Source of the DNA: Flavobacteriaceae bacterium
GTDB lineage: Bacteria; Bacteroidota; Bacteroidia; Flavobacteriales; Flavobacteriaceae
Direction: 5' to 3'
Length of the DNA stretch: 64,000 nt
Assembly: GCA_004762155.1 (NCBI GenBank)
Contig: SIHP01000011.1
Coordinates: 124,001 to 188,000, forward strand
The translations under genes and the position numbers were made by a program. The notes below the pieces were generated by a model, which was given only the letters and a program-made list of their open reading frames with translations, was not told the origin of the DNA and made no database searches. Shown one piece after another: positions 26,472 to 36,035 of the stretch; positions within the stretch are counted from its first letter, which is position 1; each line of letters opens with the position of its first letter.

Positions 26472-28100
26472 TTACACTTGAATTACACCAAGGTTAAAAG
26501 GTTTTTCAATAGGAGCATGATTTGCAGCTTCAATTCCTATAGAAATCCATTTTCTTGTATCTAAAGGATTAATAACGCCATCGGTCCATATTCTAGAAGC
26601 TGCGTAGTATGGAGATACTTGATCATCGTATTTTGATTTTATTTTGTCAAATAATTCAGCTTCTTTTTCTGGTGTTATTTCTTCACCTTTCTTTTTAAGA
26701 GAAGCAGTTTCTATTTGTAATAATACTTTAGCAGCAGAGTTACCGCTCATTACTGCTAATTCAGCACTTGGCCATGCTGCTATAAGTCTTGGATCGTAGG
26801 CTTTTCCACACATGGCGTAATTACCAGCTCCGTATGAGTTACCAATAATAATAGTAAATTTTGGAACTACAGAATTACTTAAGGCGTTTACCATTTTTGC
26901 GCCATCTTTTATAATACCTCCGTGTTCAGATTTACTTCCAACCATAAAACCAGTAACATCTTGTAAGAATACAAGAGGGATTTTTTTCTGATTACAATTA
27001 GCTATAAATCGTGTAGCTTTATCTGCACTATCGTTATAGATAACACCACCAAACTGCATTTCTCCTTTTTTAGTTTTCACTAATTTACGTTGATTAGCAA
27101 CAATACCAACTGCCCAACCATCAATTCTTGCATAGCCAGTTAATATGGTCTTTCCGTAACCTTCTTTGTATTGTTCAAATTCGGAGTTGTCTACCAAACG
27201 ATTTATAATTTCAAGCATATCATATTGCTCGTTTCTAGCCTTTGGAAGTATGCCAAAAATTTCTTCAGGATTTTCTTTGGGTTCATTTGATTCAGCTCTA
27301 TTGAAACCTGCTTTATTATAATCACCTATTTTATCAATGATGTTTTTTATTTTATCTAAAGCATCTTTGTCGTCTTTGGCCTTATAGTCGGTAACTCCAG
27401 AGATTTCGCAATGTGTTGTAGCTCCACCCAAAGTTTCATTATCTATAGTTTCTCCGATAGCAGCCTTTACTAAATAGCTTCCTGCTAAAAAAATACTTGC
27501 AGTTTTATCTACTATTAAAGCTTCGTCACTCATAATCGGTAAGTAAGCACCACCAGCAACACAGCTTCCCATAACAGCAGAAATTTGTGTAATTCCCATA
27601 CTACTCATTACTGCGTTATTTCTAAAAATACGTCCAAAATGTTCTTTGTCTGGGAAAATTTCATCTTGCATTGGTAGGTATACTCCAGCAGAATCTACTA
27701 AATATATAATTGGAAGTTTGTTTTCCATGGCTATTTCTTGTGCTCTCAAATTCTTTTTTCCTGTAATTGGAAACCAAGCGCCAGCTTTTACTGTGGCGTC
27801 ATTTGCAACAACAATACATTGTTTGTTTTTTATGTAGCCAATTTTAACAACAACACCTCCAGAAGGACAACCTCCATGTTCAGGATACATACCTTCACCT
27901 GCAAAAGTTCCAATTTCAATAGCTTTTTTATTGTCGTCTAATAAATAGTCTATACGTTCACGAGCTGTCATTTTTCCTTTTTCGTGATGCTTATCAATAC
28001 GTTTTTGTCCGCCTCCAAGTTTTACCTTAGCGAATCTTTGGCGTAATTCAGATAAAAGTAATTTATTGTGATCTTCGTTTTTATTGAAGTTAATATCCAT
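26472..28100 (-). CDS. Acyl-CoA carboxylase beta subunit (probably methylcrotonyl- or propionyl-CoA carboxylase)
   Basis: Carboxyltransferase subunit (542 residues) of a biotin-dependent acyl-CoA carboxylase. Both crotonase-like halves are present. The N-terminal half has GGCPSGGVVVKIGYI, LVDSAGVYLPMQ and VMGSCVAGGAYLP. The C-terminal half has FLQDVTGFMVGSKSEHGGI, the oxyanion-type glycines in IIGNSYGAGNYAMCG, and WPSAELAVMSG. The ETLGGATTHCEISGVTDY block and overall length are closer to methylcrotonyl-CoA carboxylase beta (leucine degradation) than to acetyl-CoA carboxylase, but propionyl-CoA cannot be excluded. The biotinylated alpha subunit is not in the window. A weak promoter-like TATTTTAG lies upstream. 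Confidence 0.88.
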   Translation of the reverse strand: MDINFNKNEDHNKLLLSELRQRFAKVKLGGGQKRIDKHHEKGKMTARERIDYLLDDNKKAIEIGTFAGEGMYPEHGGCPSGGVVVKIGYIKNKQCIVVANDATVKAGAWFPITGKKNLRAQEIAMENKLPIIYLVDSAGVYLPMQDEIFPDKEHFGRIFRNNAVMSSMGITQISAVMGSCVAGGAYLPIMSDEALIVDKTASIFLAGSYLVKAAIGETIDNETLGGATTHCEISGVTDYKAKDDKDALDKIKNIIDKIGDYNKAGFNRAESNEPKENPEEIFGILPKARNEQYDMLEIINRLVDNSEFEQYKEGYGKTILTGYARIDGWAVGIVANQRKLVKTKKGEMQFGGVIYNDSADKATRFIANCNQKKIPLVFLQDVTGFMVGSKSEHGGIIKDGAKMVNALSNSVVPKFTIIIGNSYGAGNYAMCGKAYDPRLIAAWPSAELAVMSGNSAAKVLLQIETASLKKKGEEITPEKEAELFDKIKSKYDDQVSPYYAASRIWTDGVINPLDTRKWISIGIEAANHAPIEKPFNLGVIQV

Positions 28101-28158
28101 TGTAGTTTGTTTATTGTTGCTAAAATAAGGAAAATTAATGCGATTAATTCAATAATTG

Positions 28159-30744
28159 TTATTTTCTGAGTAAAGAAAAATGTCCTTTTTTATTAATGAT
28201 TTGTCTGTTGCTGTTTGTAGGTGGTATTAATGTTATTTTGTACCAATAATCACTTGAAGGAAGTTGTTTTCCATTGTAAGTTCCATCCCAACCTTCTTCT
28301 GTTATGGATGTTTTTGCAACTAAAACTCCAAATCTATTAAAAATTTGAATAGAGCTTTCTGGGTAAAAAGATTCATTAACACCTTTAATAACCCATTTAT
28401 CGTTAAATGTGTCGTCATTTGGAGTGAAGAAATTAGGGAATTGAATTACGGAAATAATCAAAGTTTCATCAGGAGCACAACCTTCTTTGTGTCTTGATAT
28501 TAGTGTATATATACCGCCTTCTAAATTTTTAAAAAGAGTTTCATTTTGAAAATTCCTTATAACTATTCCTTCTTCATCTTGTAGTGCGAATTCATAATCT
28601 ATTAAAATATTATTATCCCCTTTAATATTTATTGATAAGTTTGTTTCGTTACTGTTTAATTCATCAGTAATTTCAATATCATTTTCAGTTAAGGTGATAA
28701 TGTCAAAATCATTTACCTCAATATATTTGGTTTTAGAACAGGCAATTTCATTAGTGATAAAAGCTGTTACAGAATATGTTCCTCCTTCTATAATATCTAT
28801 TTCATAGCTGCTAGTGGGGTTTAGAAGTGTTCCATTATCATCTCTCCATTCGTAAGTATAGGTTTCTTGTGGAGATTCTATTCCAATGGTTAAAGGAGTT
28901 TGATTTAGGCATAAAACAACAGGTGTGTTAATACCAAAAACAGGCGGGTTATTCACTTTTAAAAAAAATCGACCAAGACCTACACAGTCATTATTTATTT
29001 TGCTAGTTAATTTATAGTAAATTGGAAAAGGGATATTGGTTGTGTTAGGAATGTTATAGTTTCTGTAGTTAGAAATATTTTGATTCTTTTGTATTTCATT
29101 AATTGATATTGTTCGATCGCTTTCACTTTCGTAAAATTCAATTTTAATATCAGGATCATTAGTTATAAGAGAAGGGGCGATGCTAAAGTCAAAAAAAGTA
29201 ATCCCATCAGTTTCAGAATTAGCATTTGTATCATTACCGTCAATATCTAAAAAATCATCACATGAATAAAAAGTCTCTTCATAAGGTTCATTTGGGGTAT
29301 AACTAACAAATAATTCTATTTTTGAAATACGATAGCAATTTAAATCTGATATTGTTTTAACCCAAGCTTCTCCTGTTGTATCAACAAAGTAAGTTGTTGG
29401 GTCACTAATTTGAGTTGTTCCAGCTAAAGCATCAGCTTCGGTAGTATAATATTCAAAAGTTTCATTAGTGTAATTACTAGATATATTTTCGTTAAATAGA
29501 GTAAGGTTAAATGTTGTCTGTTTATCTGGATCACTATCACATTGGTTTAATGTAATTAAGTTGTTTACTGCAGGTAATTCTGCTACAATAAGTTCTAGCG
29601 TTTTACTTGCGTCAAAACAATTGTTACCATTTTTTTCAACTCTAATATAGACTGTTTGAGATCCAGTTACAGCATAATTGTTGTTTTTATCTATTAGATC
29701 AATTGTGTTGCTTGTTTCTGCTCCAATTAATGTAGTGTGATAAGAAACGGAATATTCAGTATTGTTTAAAGTATCGAGTATTTCTGAGTCTTTTGTATTT
29801 AATAAAAAATTAGAAATTCCATCTGTATCACTTCCGCTGATTGTATCGTCACAAATAATGTATGGCGTGGGTTGTTGAGGGGCTGGTTTCTCTTCTACAA
29901 TTAGCATAAAACTAGTTGTGTTAAAGCATTCTGAATTCGTGTTGGTTAATCTTACAAAAATTTCTTGAGGAGAAGATGTATTTTGAAAGTTTGTAGGGTT
30001 GTTGATGGCATTTGTATTTGTTAAAACATCGTTGTTTGATGTGTGATAAGAAACAATAACATCACTTTGACCATTTAAAATACTGCTCTCATTTACAGTT
30101 AAATCAAAAGTGTCAATACCAACAGTATCACAACCTTTAAGGTTGTAACTTGTTCCTGCAGTTGGAGTTGTAATATTTGGTTGATCAAAAAAGGTAGCTG
30201 TACCAGTCCAATCTAATTTAAAGTTACTACTTCCAATGGGTCTGTCTATAACTATAAAGTAAGAATCATTGTTGTTAGCTGTAATCCAATTTACAAAACT
30301 ATTTCCATCTGCACCTGGGCCTTCGCTAGTTTCTGGATTTGCTCCATTCATTCCTGTTAAGTTATTGGATTGTCCTGCAGCAATAGGATTTGTAGTAGAG
30401 CATCTTATTGCACTTCCAATATTATTACAAGTAGCATTAGGTCCAAATACAAAAAAATCAAAGTCAATATTTAAATCTGTATTAGTAGATCCATCGGATA
30501 ATGTAGGTGTTAAGGTAAAAGCAAGTGTTCCTCCTGTTTTTATATTTACTTTAAACCATAAGCTGTTGTTTTCTTGACTACTACAAGTGTTGGAATTTGT
30601 TAGTTCTTGAACTCCAGCCCCAGTAGCATTTAAATCACTAAAATTATTACTTCCACAAACAATTAAAGCATCTGAACAATCATTTTGTGCATAAATTGTA
30701 AATGTAAATAATAGGAAAAGGAAGGATAAGATTGTTTTTTTCAT
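28159..30744 (-). CDS. T9SS type B exported protein (gliding-motility-associated C-terminal domain)
   Basis: An 861-residue exported protein. The signal peptide is residues 1-19 (cleavage near IYAQND). The N-terminal region (about 20-180) has the CSDALIVCGSNNFSDLNATG pattern of a jelly-roll adhesion module, with CSTTNPIAAGQSNNLTGMNG. Several Ig-like or PKD-like repeats follow, marked by recurring CD-containing strands (TPYIICDDTISGSDTDGISNF; NLITLNQCDSDPDKQTTFNL). The last 90 residues form the CHU_C sorting domain (FPNFFTPNDDTFNDKWVIKG; IQIFNRFGVLV; EGWDGTYNGKQLPSSDYWY), the signal for type IX secretion of type B cargo. It is likely a cell-surface or released adhesin; the ligand is unknown. 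It lies alone between the carboxylase and the regulator. Confidence 0.85.
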   Translation of the reverse strand: MKKTILSFLFLLFTFTIYAQNDCSDALIVCGSNNFSDLNATGAGVQELTNSNTCSSQENNSLWFKVNIKTGGTLAFTLTPTLSDGSTNTDLNIDFDFFVFGPNATCNNIGSAIRCSTTNPIAAGQSNNLTGMNGANPETSEGPGADGNSFVNWITANNNDSYFIVIDRPIGSSNFKLDWTGTATFFDQPNITTPTAGTSYNLKGCDTVGIDTFDLTVNESSILNGQSDVIVSYHTSNNDVLTNTNAINNPTNFQNTSSPQEIFVRLTNTNSECFNTTSFMLIVEEKPAPQQPTPYIICDDTISGSDTDGISNFLLNTKDSEILDTLNNTEYSVSYHTTLIGAETSNTIDLIDKNNNYAVTGSQTVYIRVEKNGNNCFDASKTLELIVAELPAVNNLITLNQCDSDPDKQTTFNLTLFNENISSNYTNETFEYYTTEADALAGTTQISDPTTYFVDTTGEAWVKTISDLNCYRISKIELFVSYTPNEPYEETFYSCDDFLDIDGNDTNANSETDGITFFDFSIAPSLITNDPDIKIEFYESESDRTISINEIQKNQNISNYRNYNIPNTTNIPFPIYYKLTSKINNDCVGLGRFFLKVNNPPVFGINTPVVLCLNQTPLTIGIESPQETYTYEWRDDNGTLLNPTSSYEIDIIEGGTYSVTAFITNEIACSKTKYIEVNDFDIITLTENDIEITDELNSNETNLSINIKGDNNILIDYEFALQDEEGIVIRNFQNETLFKNLEGGIYTLISRHKEGCAPDETLIISVIQFPNFFTPNDDTFNDKWVIKGVNESFYPESSIQIFNRFGVLVAKTSITEEGWDGTYNGKQLPSSDYWYKITLIPPTNSNRQIINKKGHFSLLRK

Positions 30745-30853
30745 TTAGGTGAAATTAGGAGTTAAGAATCCTTTGTTGTTTAAGAGTCTATTTGTTTTAT
30801 CGATAAAAAAACTAAAAGATCATCGCTAAATTAATGAATTGCATTTTAAGAAT

Positions 30854-32335
30854 TTAGTTATAATTGTTAATTACATTGTTAACTGTGTTAGATATTTTGC
30901 TATTTAATAATTTCCTATCTAATCTAATAGGAGGAGCTGCTCTTTCTTTACAGTCTTTAACAGCGCAAGTTTCACAAGTTACACCTACCATTTTTTTAGA
31001 AATATTTTCATCGGTTAAAAAGTGTAATTTCTTTTTTAAATGAGGAGATATAAGTAGTCCAATACTAATACTTCTATTTACATTTTCTTTAAAAGGGTCA
31101 GATGTTGCGGAAGAAAAAACTAAATATTCGTGATTAGAGTCTTGATAAGAAGATATTTGTGCTCCTGTAATAGTTTTACTTTTTGAACTTTCAAGATCTT
31201 TAATCGCTTCTAATGATATCCATCTTCTACAATAATGTTCATTGTTTTTATTACTGTAAGGTGCTTGTTGTTGAGTAATGTGTAGTTCTTTTGTTAGTTT
31301 GTAGTGTTCAGATTTTGTGTGATGTGTAAAACGTAAAAAGAATAAATTTTTAATATTGAATTGTTTAGTTAGGATATTCGTTAAACGTTGATAAAAGGTT
31401 TCAGGAGAACAATTGTATTTGCTCATCATCTTCTCAAAATTATTTGAATTCCATTTTTCATTATCAAAGAAAAGAGTAAGTTCTTTAATTAAACTCTGTT
31501 TTGGAACAATAATACTACCAGCAAAATAGGATGCAATAAAGTTATTTAAAACCTGATCAAAATTATCAAACCTAACCCAAGGGAAAGTGTATAAGCGATC
31601 TTTAATTTTTAAATAATTATAAGCAAGTTCTTTGGCGTAAATAAAAGCCTTTTGAGCTTCGGTAATATCTTTTTTAACCAATAAAATATTTTTTTTAGGG
31701 ATAAAAATATTTCGTAAATCTTTTAAATCATCATGCTTATTAAGTTCTTCAGTATCTATTTTGTAATTAAACTCTTCAATTAAAATATCTTCTAAGTCGT
31801 TAGAAGTTATTTTAGTATTTAGATTAATATGATATGATTTAGCAAAATTTTCTACTTCATTTTCAATCTCTTCAAAATAATTATTATGTGCTTCTTGATA
31901 AGATCTTAAGGAAGCTAAAAAGAAACTCTCTTTTGTTAAATTATAGTTTTGAGATATTTTTATAACTGTACTTATAAAAGCGTTTACTTTTGCAGGAGCG
32001 TTTGCAACAATATCTATTAAATTAGTTTCTTTAATTCCAAAAAGTTCTAAAGGTATTTCTTTTAAGATTTTAGACTGTAAAATTTCACCAATTGGGGCAA
32101 GATTTTTATCTAGTTTTAAAGAAACCATATGATCATAAGGTACTTCTAAATGCTCTGATAACAATATTATCTTATCTGTCTTCGGATATTTTTTCCCTCT
32201 TTCTATTTCGTTTAAATACGATTTAGATAGTCCTGTAAGTTTTGCTAATCCAAAAAGAGAAAGCTTCTTTTCTGTACGTATTTGCTTGAGTTTTAGCCCA
32301 AAAATTAACTTGATGTATTCGTCTTCTATAACCAT
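30854..32335 (-). CDS. XRE-family short-chain-acyl-type regulator (RamB/ScfR-like)
   Basis: A 493-residue transcription factor. Residues 10-66 are a Cro/cI-type helix-turn-helix (LKQIRTEKKLSLFGLAKLTG; SKSYLNEIERGKKYP). The centre resembles the IrrE/ImmA-like region without a clear HExxH (KAFIYAKELAYNYL), and the C-terminus has a Cys-rich tail (VTCETCAVKDCKERAAPP) found in ScfR/RamB proteins. RamB of Corynebacterium controls aceA and aceB; this gene is divergent from aceB-aceA, which strongly supports the same job. I chose ATG 32335: the frame is open for 59 more codons upstream, but that stretch runs through the palindrome and the aceB promoter. A -7 box ends only about 6 nt before this ATG, so the mRNA may be leaderless. 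Confidence 0.85.
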   Translation of the reverse strand: MVIEDEYIKLIFGLKLKQIRTEKKLSLFGLAKLTGLSKSYLNEIERGKKYPKTDKIILLSEHLEVPYDHMVSLKLDKNLAPIGEILQSKILKEIPLELFGIKETNLIDIVANAPAKVNAFISTVIKISQNYNLTKESFFLASLRSYQEAHNNYFEEIENEVENFAKSYHINLNTKITSNDLEDILIEEFNYKIDTEELNKHDDLKDLRNIFIPKKNILLVKKDITEAQKAFIYAKELAYNYLKIKDRLYTFPWVRFDNFDQVLNNFIASYFAGSIIVPKQSLIKELTLFFDNEKWNSNNFEKMMSKYNCSPETFYQRLTNILTKQFNIKNLFFLRFTHHTKSEHYKLTKELHITQQQAPYSNKNNEHYCRRWISLEAIKDLESSKSKTITGAQISSYQDSNHEYLVFSSATSDPFKENVNRSISIGLLISPHLKKKLHFLTDENISKKMVGVTCETCAVKDCKERAAPPIRLDRKLLNSKISNTVNNVINNYN

Positions 32336-32340
32336 ATTTT

Positions 32341-32348
32341 CAAAGATA
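32341..32348 (-). promoter_or_regulatory. -7 box of the regulator gene, possibly leaderless
   Basis: TATCTTTG on the minus strand. Transcription would start about 4-6 nt further on, at or next to the ATG at 32335. The -33 region is only T-rich. Confidence 0.4.
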
Positions 32349-32393
32349 AAACTAATTAGCGGAATACTAAAAAAAATAATTTTTTTAAAATTT

Positions 32394-32407
32394 AGCGAAC
32401 GTTCGCT
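32394..32407. promoter_or_regulatory. Palindromic operator between scfR-like gene and aceB
   Basis: Perfect 14-bp palindrome AGCGAACGTTCGCT, markedly more GC-rich than its surroundings. Its last base is the first base of the aceB -33 element, so a bound protein would be expected to affect aceB transcription. The likely binder is the adjacent regulator; this is inference. Confidence 0.6.
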
Positions 32408-32437
32408 TGTGGCGTTCAAAAATATTTTATAGGTTTG
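32407..32437 (+). promoter_or_regulatory. Predicted promoter of aceB-aceA
   Basis: TTG (32407-32409), 20 nt, TAGGTTTG (32430-32437). Predicted start is near 32442, about 20 nt before the ATG at 32462. Confidence 0.6.
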
Positions 32438-32461
32438 TCCTGTAATCAAAAAGCAAAAAAA

Positions 32462-34057
32462 ATGGAATCTAACGTAATTGCAAAAGAAATCCAGTACAAG
32501 GGATTTGATCAAGATGCTTACAAAAGTATTTTAACTCCAGAGGCAGAAGCTTTTTTAGTGGCATTGCACGAAAACTTTAATGCCAAGAGGTTGGTTTTGT
32601 TGGAAGAGAGAATGATAACTCAAGCATATTTTGATGCTGGGAATTATCCAGCTTTTCCTGAAGAAACAAAAAAGATAAGAGAGTCAGATTGGGTCTGTAA
32701 ACCTTTACCTATAGATTTATTAGATAGAAGAGTGGAAATTACTGGTCCAGTTGATAGGAAAATGGTAATCAATGCGTTGAATTCAGGAGCAAAAACTTTT
32801 ATGGCTGATTTTGAAGATAGCAATTCACCAACTATTGACAATGTATTAAACGGGCAGATTAATTTATTTGATGCAAATTCGAAAACGATTTCGTATTTCA
32901 ATGAAAAGAAGAATAAAAAGTATTCTTTAAATGAAGAAACAGCTGTTTTGTTGGTTAGACCAAGAGGTTTGCATTTGAACGAAAAGCATTTTGAAATTGA
33001 AGGTGAACAAATGTCTGGAGCTTTAATAGATTTTGGTTTGTATTTCTTTCATAACATTAAAAACTTAATGGAAAGAGGATCGGCAACTTATTTTTATTTA
33101 CCAAAATTAGAACACTATTTAGAAGCACGTTGGTGGAATAAAATATTTGCTTTTGCACAAGATTATTTAGATGTGCCTCAAGATACTATAAAAGCTACAG
33201 TGTTAATTGAAACAATAACAGCAAGTTTTCAGTTAGATGAAATTTTATTTGAATTAAAAGATCATATGGCAGGCTTAAATTGTGGTCGATGGGATTATAT
33301 TTTCTCTTATATAAAGAAGTTTAGAAATCATAAAGATTTTTTAGTTCCAAATAGAGATCAAGTAACAATGTCATCTCCATTTATGAAAGCGTATTCTTTA
33401 AAAGTAGTACAAACTTGTCATAAAAGAGGAGTGCATGCTATGGGAGGAATGGCAGCTCAAATTCCAGTTAAAAATGATGAAGAAGCAAATGAGTTGGCTT
33501 TTTCAAAAGTTAAAAAAGACAAAGAGCAAGAAGTGCAAAACGGACATGATGGTACTTGGGTAGCGCATCCAGGTTTGGTAAAAACAGCAATGGATGTCTT
33601 TAACACTCATATGCCAGAAAAAAACCAAATAGATAAACGAAAGGAAGCGTTAATAATAACAGAAAGTGATTTAGTAGAATTGCCAAAAGGAACGGTAACT
33701 GAAGATGGAATTAGAAAGAATATTAATGTTGGAATTTTATATATAGAAAGTTGGTTGTCTGGAAACGGAGCAGCTGCATTGTATAATTTAATGGAAGACG
33801 CAGCAACTGCAGAAATATCCAGAACTCAAGTTTGGCAATGGTTGCATAAAGAGGTTCACCTAGAAGATGGTAGGGTTTTTACAATGGAGATGTATGATAC
33901 ATTAAAGTCAGAAGAAATAGATAATATTATAAAGTTAGTTGGTGAAGATGCTTTTAATAGCGGAAGATTTGAGTTAGCAATACGATTGTTTGATGATTTG
34001 GTTTTATCAAAAGACTACGTAGAGTTTTTAACATTACCAGCATATCAATATATCTAA
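32462..34057 (+). CDS. aceB: Malate synthase A
   Basis: Condenses glyoxylate with acetyl-CoA to malate, the second step of the glyoxylate shunt. The 531-residue length fits the A form. Typical blocks are VEITGPVDRKMVINALNSGA, TFMADFEDSNSPT, LLVRPRGLHLNEKH, VLIETITASFQLDEILFEL, GLNCGRWDYIFSYIKKF and the C-terminal ISRTQVWQWLHKE. A TTG at 32435 is in frame but lies within the -7 box, so ATG 32462 is used. It is the first gene of the operon with aceA. The regulator and palindrome upstream suggest induction by acetyl-CoA or short-chain acyl units. Confidence 0.96.
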   Translation: MESNVIAKEIQYKGFDQDAYKSILTPEAEAFLVALHENFNAKRLVLLEERMITQAYFDAGNYPAFPEETKKIRESDWVCKPLPIDLLDRRVEITGPVDRKMVINALNSGAKTFMADFEDSNSPTIDNVLNGQINLFDANSKTISYFNEKKNKKYSLNEETAVLLVRPRGLHLNEKHFEIEGEQMSGALIDFGLYFFHNIKNLMERGSATYFYLPKLEHYLEARWWNKIFAFAQDYLDVPQDTIKATVLIETITASFQLDEILFELKDHMAGLNCGRWDYIFSYIKKFRNHKDFLVPNRDQVTMSSPFMKAYSLKVVQTCHKRGVHAMGGMAAQIPVKNDEEANELAFSKVKKDKEQEVQNGHDGTWVAHPGLVKTAMDVFNTHMPEKNQIDKRKEALIITESDLVELPKGTVTEDGIRKNINVGILYIESWLSGNGAAALYNLMEDAATAEISRTQVWQWLHKEVHLEDGRVFTMEMYDTLKSEEIDNIIKLVGEDAFNSGRFELAIRLFDDLVLSKDYVEFLTLPAYQYI

Positions 34058-34074
34058 ATATCAAAAAATAAAAA

Positions 34075-34104
34075 GCCCCATAAATGCGGCAACATTTATA
34101 GGGC
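34075..34104 (+). repeat. Intercistronic stem-loop between aceB and aceA
   Basis: GCCC, one mismatch, ATAAATG, 6-nt loop CGGCAA, CATTTAT, mismatch, GGGC. No T-run follows, so it is not a classical terminator. It may stabilise the aceB 3' end or set the aceB:aceA ratio after processing. Confidence 0.6.
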
Positions 34105-34148
34105 AAGTCATTAAAAATATTAATAACTTATTTAACGAGTACAAAATT

Positions 34149-35759
34149 ATGAAAAATTTAGCACAAAGTAATTATAGTTCAGCATTAGAAACAGTAAGAG
34201 AATTAAAAGCAAAATACGGAAATACTTGGGGAGCAATTGATCCAAAAAACGCAGCAAGAATGGTAACTCAAAATCGTTTTAAAACAGGTCTTGATATTGC
34301 TAAATATACCGCAAAAATAATGAGAGAAGATATGGCTGCTTACGATGCGGATTCTTCTCAATACACACAATCATTAGGTTGTTGGCATGGTTTTGTTGCA
34401 CAACAAAAAATGATTTCAGTAAAAAAACATTACAATACAACAAGTAAAAGATATTTATACCTTTCTGGTTGGATGGTTGCAGCTTTGCGTTCAGAATTTG
34501 GACCACTTCCAGATCAATCAATGCATGAAAAAACTGCGGTTCCATCTCTTATAGCTGAAATTTATGATTTTTTACGTCAAGCTGATGCGATTGAATTAAA
34601 TGATTTGTTTAGACGATTAGAAGAAGGAGAAGATGTTCAAGATCAAATAGATAATTTTGAAACACACGTAGTACCAATTATAGCAGATATTGATGCAGGT
34701 TTTGGAAACGAAGAAGCAACGTATTTGTTAACTAAAAAAATGATTCAAGCAGGTGCTTGCGCGATTCAAATTGAAAATCAAGTTTCTGATGCAAAACAAT
34801 GTGGTCATCAAGATGGAAAGGTAACTGTGCCGCATGAAGATTTTATAGCAAAGTTAAATGCAATTCGTTATGCGTTTTTGGAATTAGGTGTTGATGAAGG
34901 AATAATTGTAGCTAGAACAGATTCAGAAGGAGCCGGACTTACCCAAAAATTACCAGTTAGCCAAACACCAGGAGATTTAGCTTCTCAGTATTTGAATTTT
35001 GTAGAATGTGAAGAGATTTCAATGGTTGAGGTTTCAGATAATGAAGTTTTACTAAAAAGAGAAGGGAAATTAATGCGTCCTGTAAGATTACCTAATGGTT
35101 TGTATAAATTTAAAGAAGGATCAAATATAGATAGAGTAGTTTTAGATTGTATTACAAGTTTACAAAATGGAGCCGATTTATTATGGATTGAAACACCAAC
35201 ACCAAATGTTGAACAAATTGCACATATGGTAAATCGAGTAAAAGAAGTAATACCAAATGCAAAATTAGTTTATAATAATTCGCCGTCATTTAATTGGACG
35301 CTTAATTTTAGAAATCAGGCTTTTGAAGAAATGTTAGCTGAAGGAGAAAATATGACTGCCTATGATAGAAATAATTTAATGGATTCTCAGTACGACGGTT
35401 CGGAATTATGCCATAGAGCAGATGAAAAAATAAAAACATTTCAAATAGATGCAGCAAGAGAAGCAGGTGTTTTTCATCACCTAATAACATTACCAACGTA
35501 TCACACAACGGCACTTCATATGAATGATCTTACCAAAGGTTATTTTGGAGAAGATGGAATGTTGGCTTATGTAAAAGGAGTTCAAAGACAAGAGATTCGT
35601 AAGGGAGTATCTTGTGTGAAGCACCAAAGAATGGCAGGTTCTAACTTAGGAGATGACCATAAAACATTTTTTGCAGGTGATAATGCTTTAAAAGCTGGGG
35701 GATCTAAAAATACATCTAATCAGTTTGAAGCAAAAGAAATAAAAGCAGCTGCAGTTTAA
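34149..35759 (+). CDS. aceA: Isocitrate lyase
   Basis: Cleaves isocitrate to glyoxylate and succinate, the first step of the glyoxylate shunt. The 536-residue protein contains the active-site block KQCGHQDGKVTVPHEDF with catalytic Cys218 (KQCGH, 216-220), the metal-site IADIDAGFGN (178-187) and the substrate-binding ARTDSEGAG. KQCGHQDGK and the length place it with the longer type seen in Pseudomonas rather than the roughly 430-residue E. coli form. It is co-transcribed with aceB behind a stem-loop and ends at a terminator. Confidence 0.96.
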   Translation: MKNLAQSNYSSALETVRELKAKYGNTWGAIDPKNAARMVTQNRFKTGLDIAKYTAKIMREDMAAYDADSSQYTQSLGCWHGFVAQQKMISVKKHYNTTSKRYLYLSGWMVAALRSEFGPLPDQSMHEKTAVPSLIAEIYDFLRQADAIELNDLFRRLEEGEDVQDQIDNFETHVVPIIADIDAGFGNEEATYLLTKKMIQAGACAIQIENQVSDAKQCGHQDGKVTVPHEDFIAKLNAIRYAFLELGVDEGIIVARTDSEGAGLTQKLPVSQTPGDLASQYLNFVECEEISMVEVSDNEVLLKREGKLMRPVRLPNGLYKFKEGSNIDRVVLDCITSLQNGADLLWIETPTPNVEQIAHMVNRVKEVIPNAKLVYNNSPSFNWTLNFRNQAFEEMLAEGENMTAYDRNNLMDSQYDGSELCHRADEKIKTFQIDAAREAGVFHHLITLPTYHTTALHMNDLTKGYFGEDGMLAYVKGVQRQEIRKGVSCVKHQRMAGSNLGDDHKTFFAGDNALKAGGSKNTSNQFEAKEIKAAAV

Positions 35760-35837
35760 AGTTATAGAAGAAATTAAAAAGTATAGCGAGGCTATTTTTT
35801 AAATTTAGTTGTTTATTTACTTATGTTTGTTTTAATT

Positions 35838-35869
35838 AAAAAGATTGTCTTAAAAGGCAATCTTTTTTT
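35838..35869 (+). terminator. Terminator of the aceBA operon
   Basis: AAAAAGATTGTC, 6-nt loop, GGCAATCTTTTT, 12 pairs including one G-T, followed by T. Confidence 0.8.
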
Positions 35870-36035
35870 GTTTTAAAAGAACAATAAAATAAAGAAAATA
35901 AAAATATTATAGTTTTTTGTAACAAATAAGGGCTTTTGTACACATATATTTCAGTAATACATCATATTAAATTAAAAAAAAATAACGAAATTGCCTATTC
36001 TAAAATTGTACAATTAAAAAAAACACAAAATAACT

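Noticed and set aside
32336..32512. Extra 59 N-terminal residues on the ScfR-like regulator
   Set aside because: That stretch spans the palindrome and the aceB promoter and encodes a Phe-rich sequence unlike the family; ATG 32335 gives a normal helix-turn-helix start.
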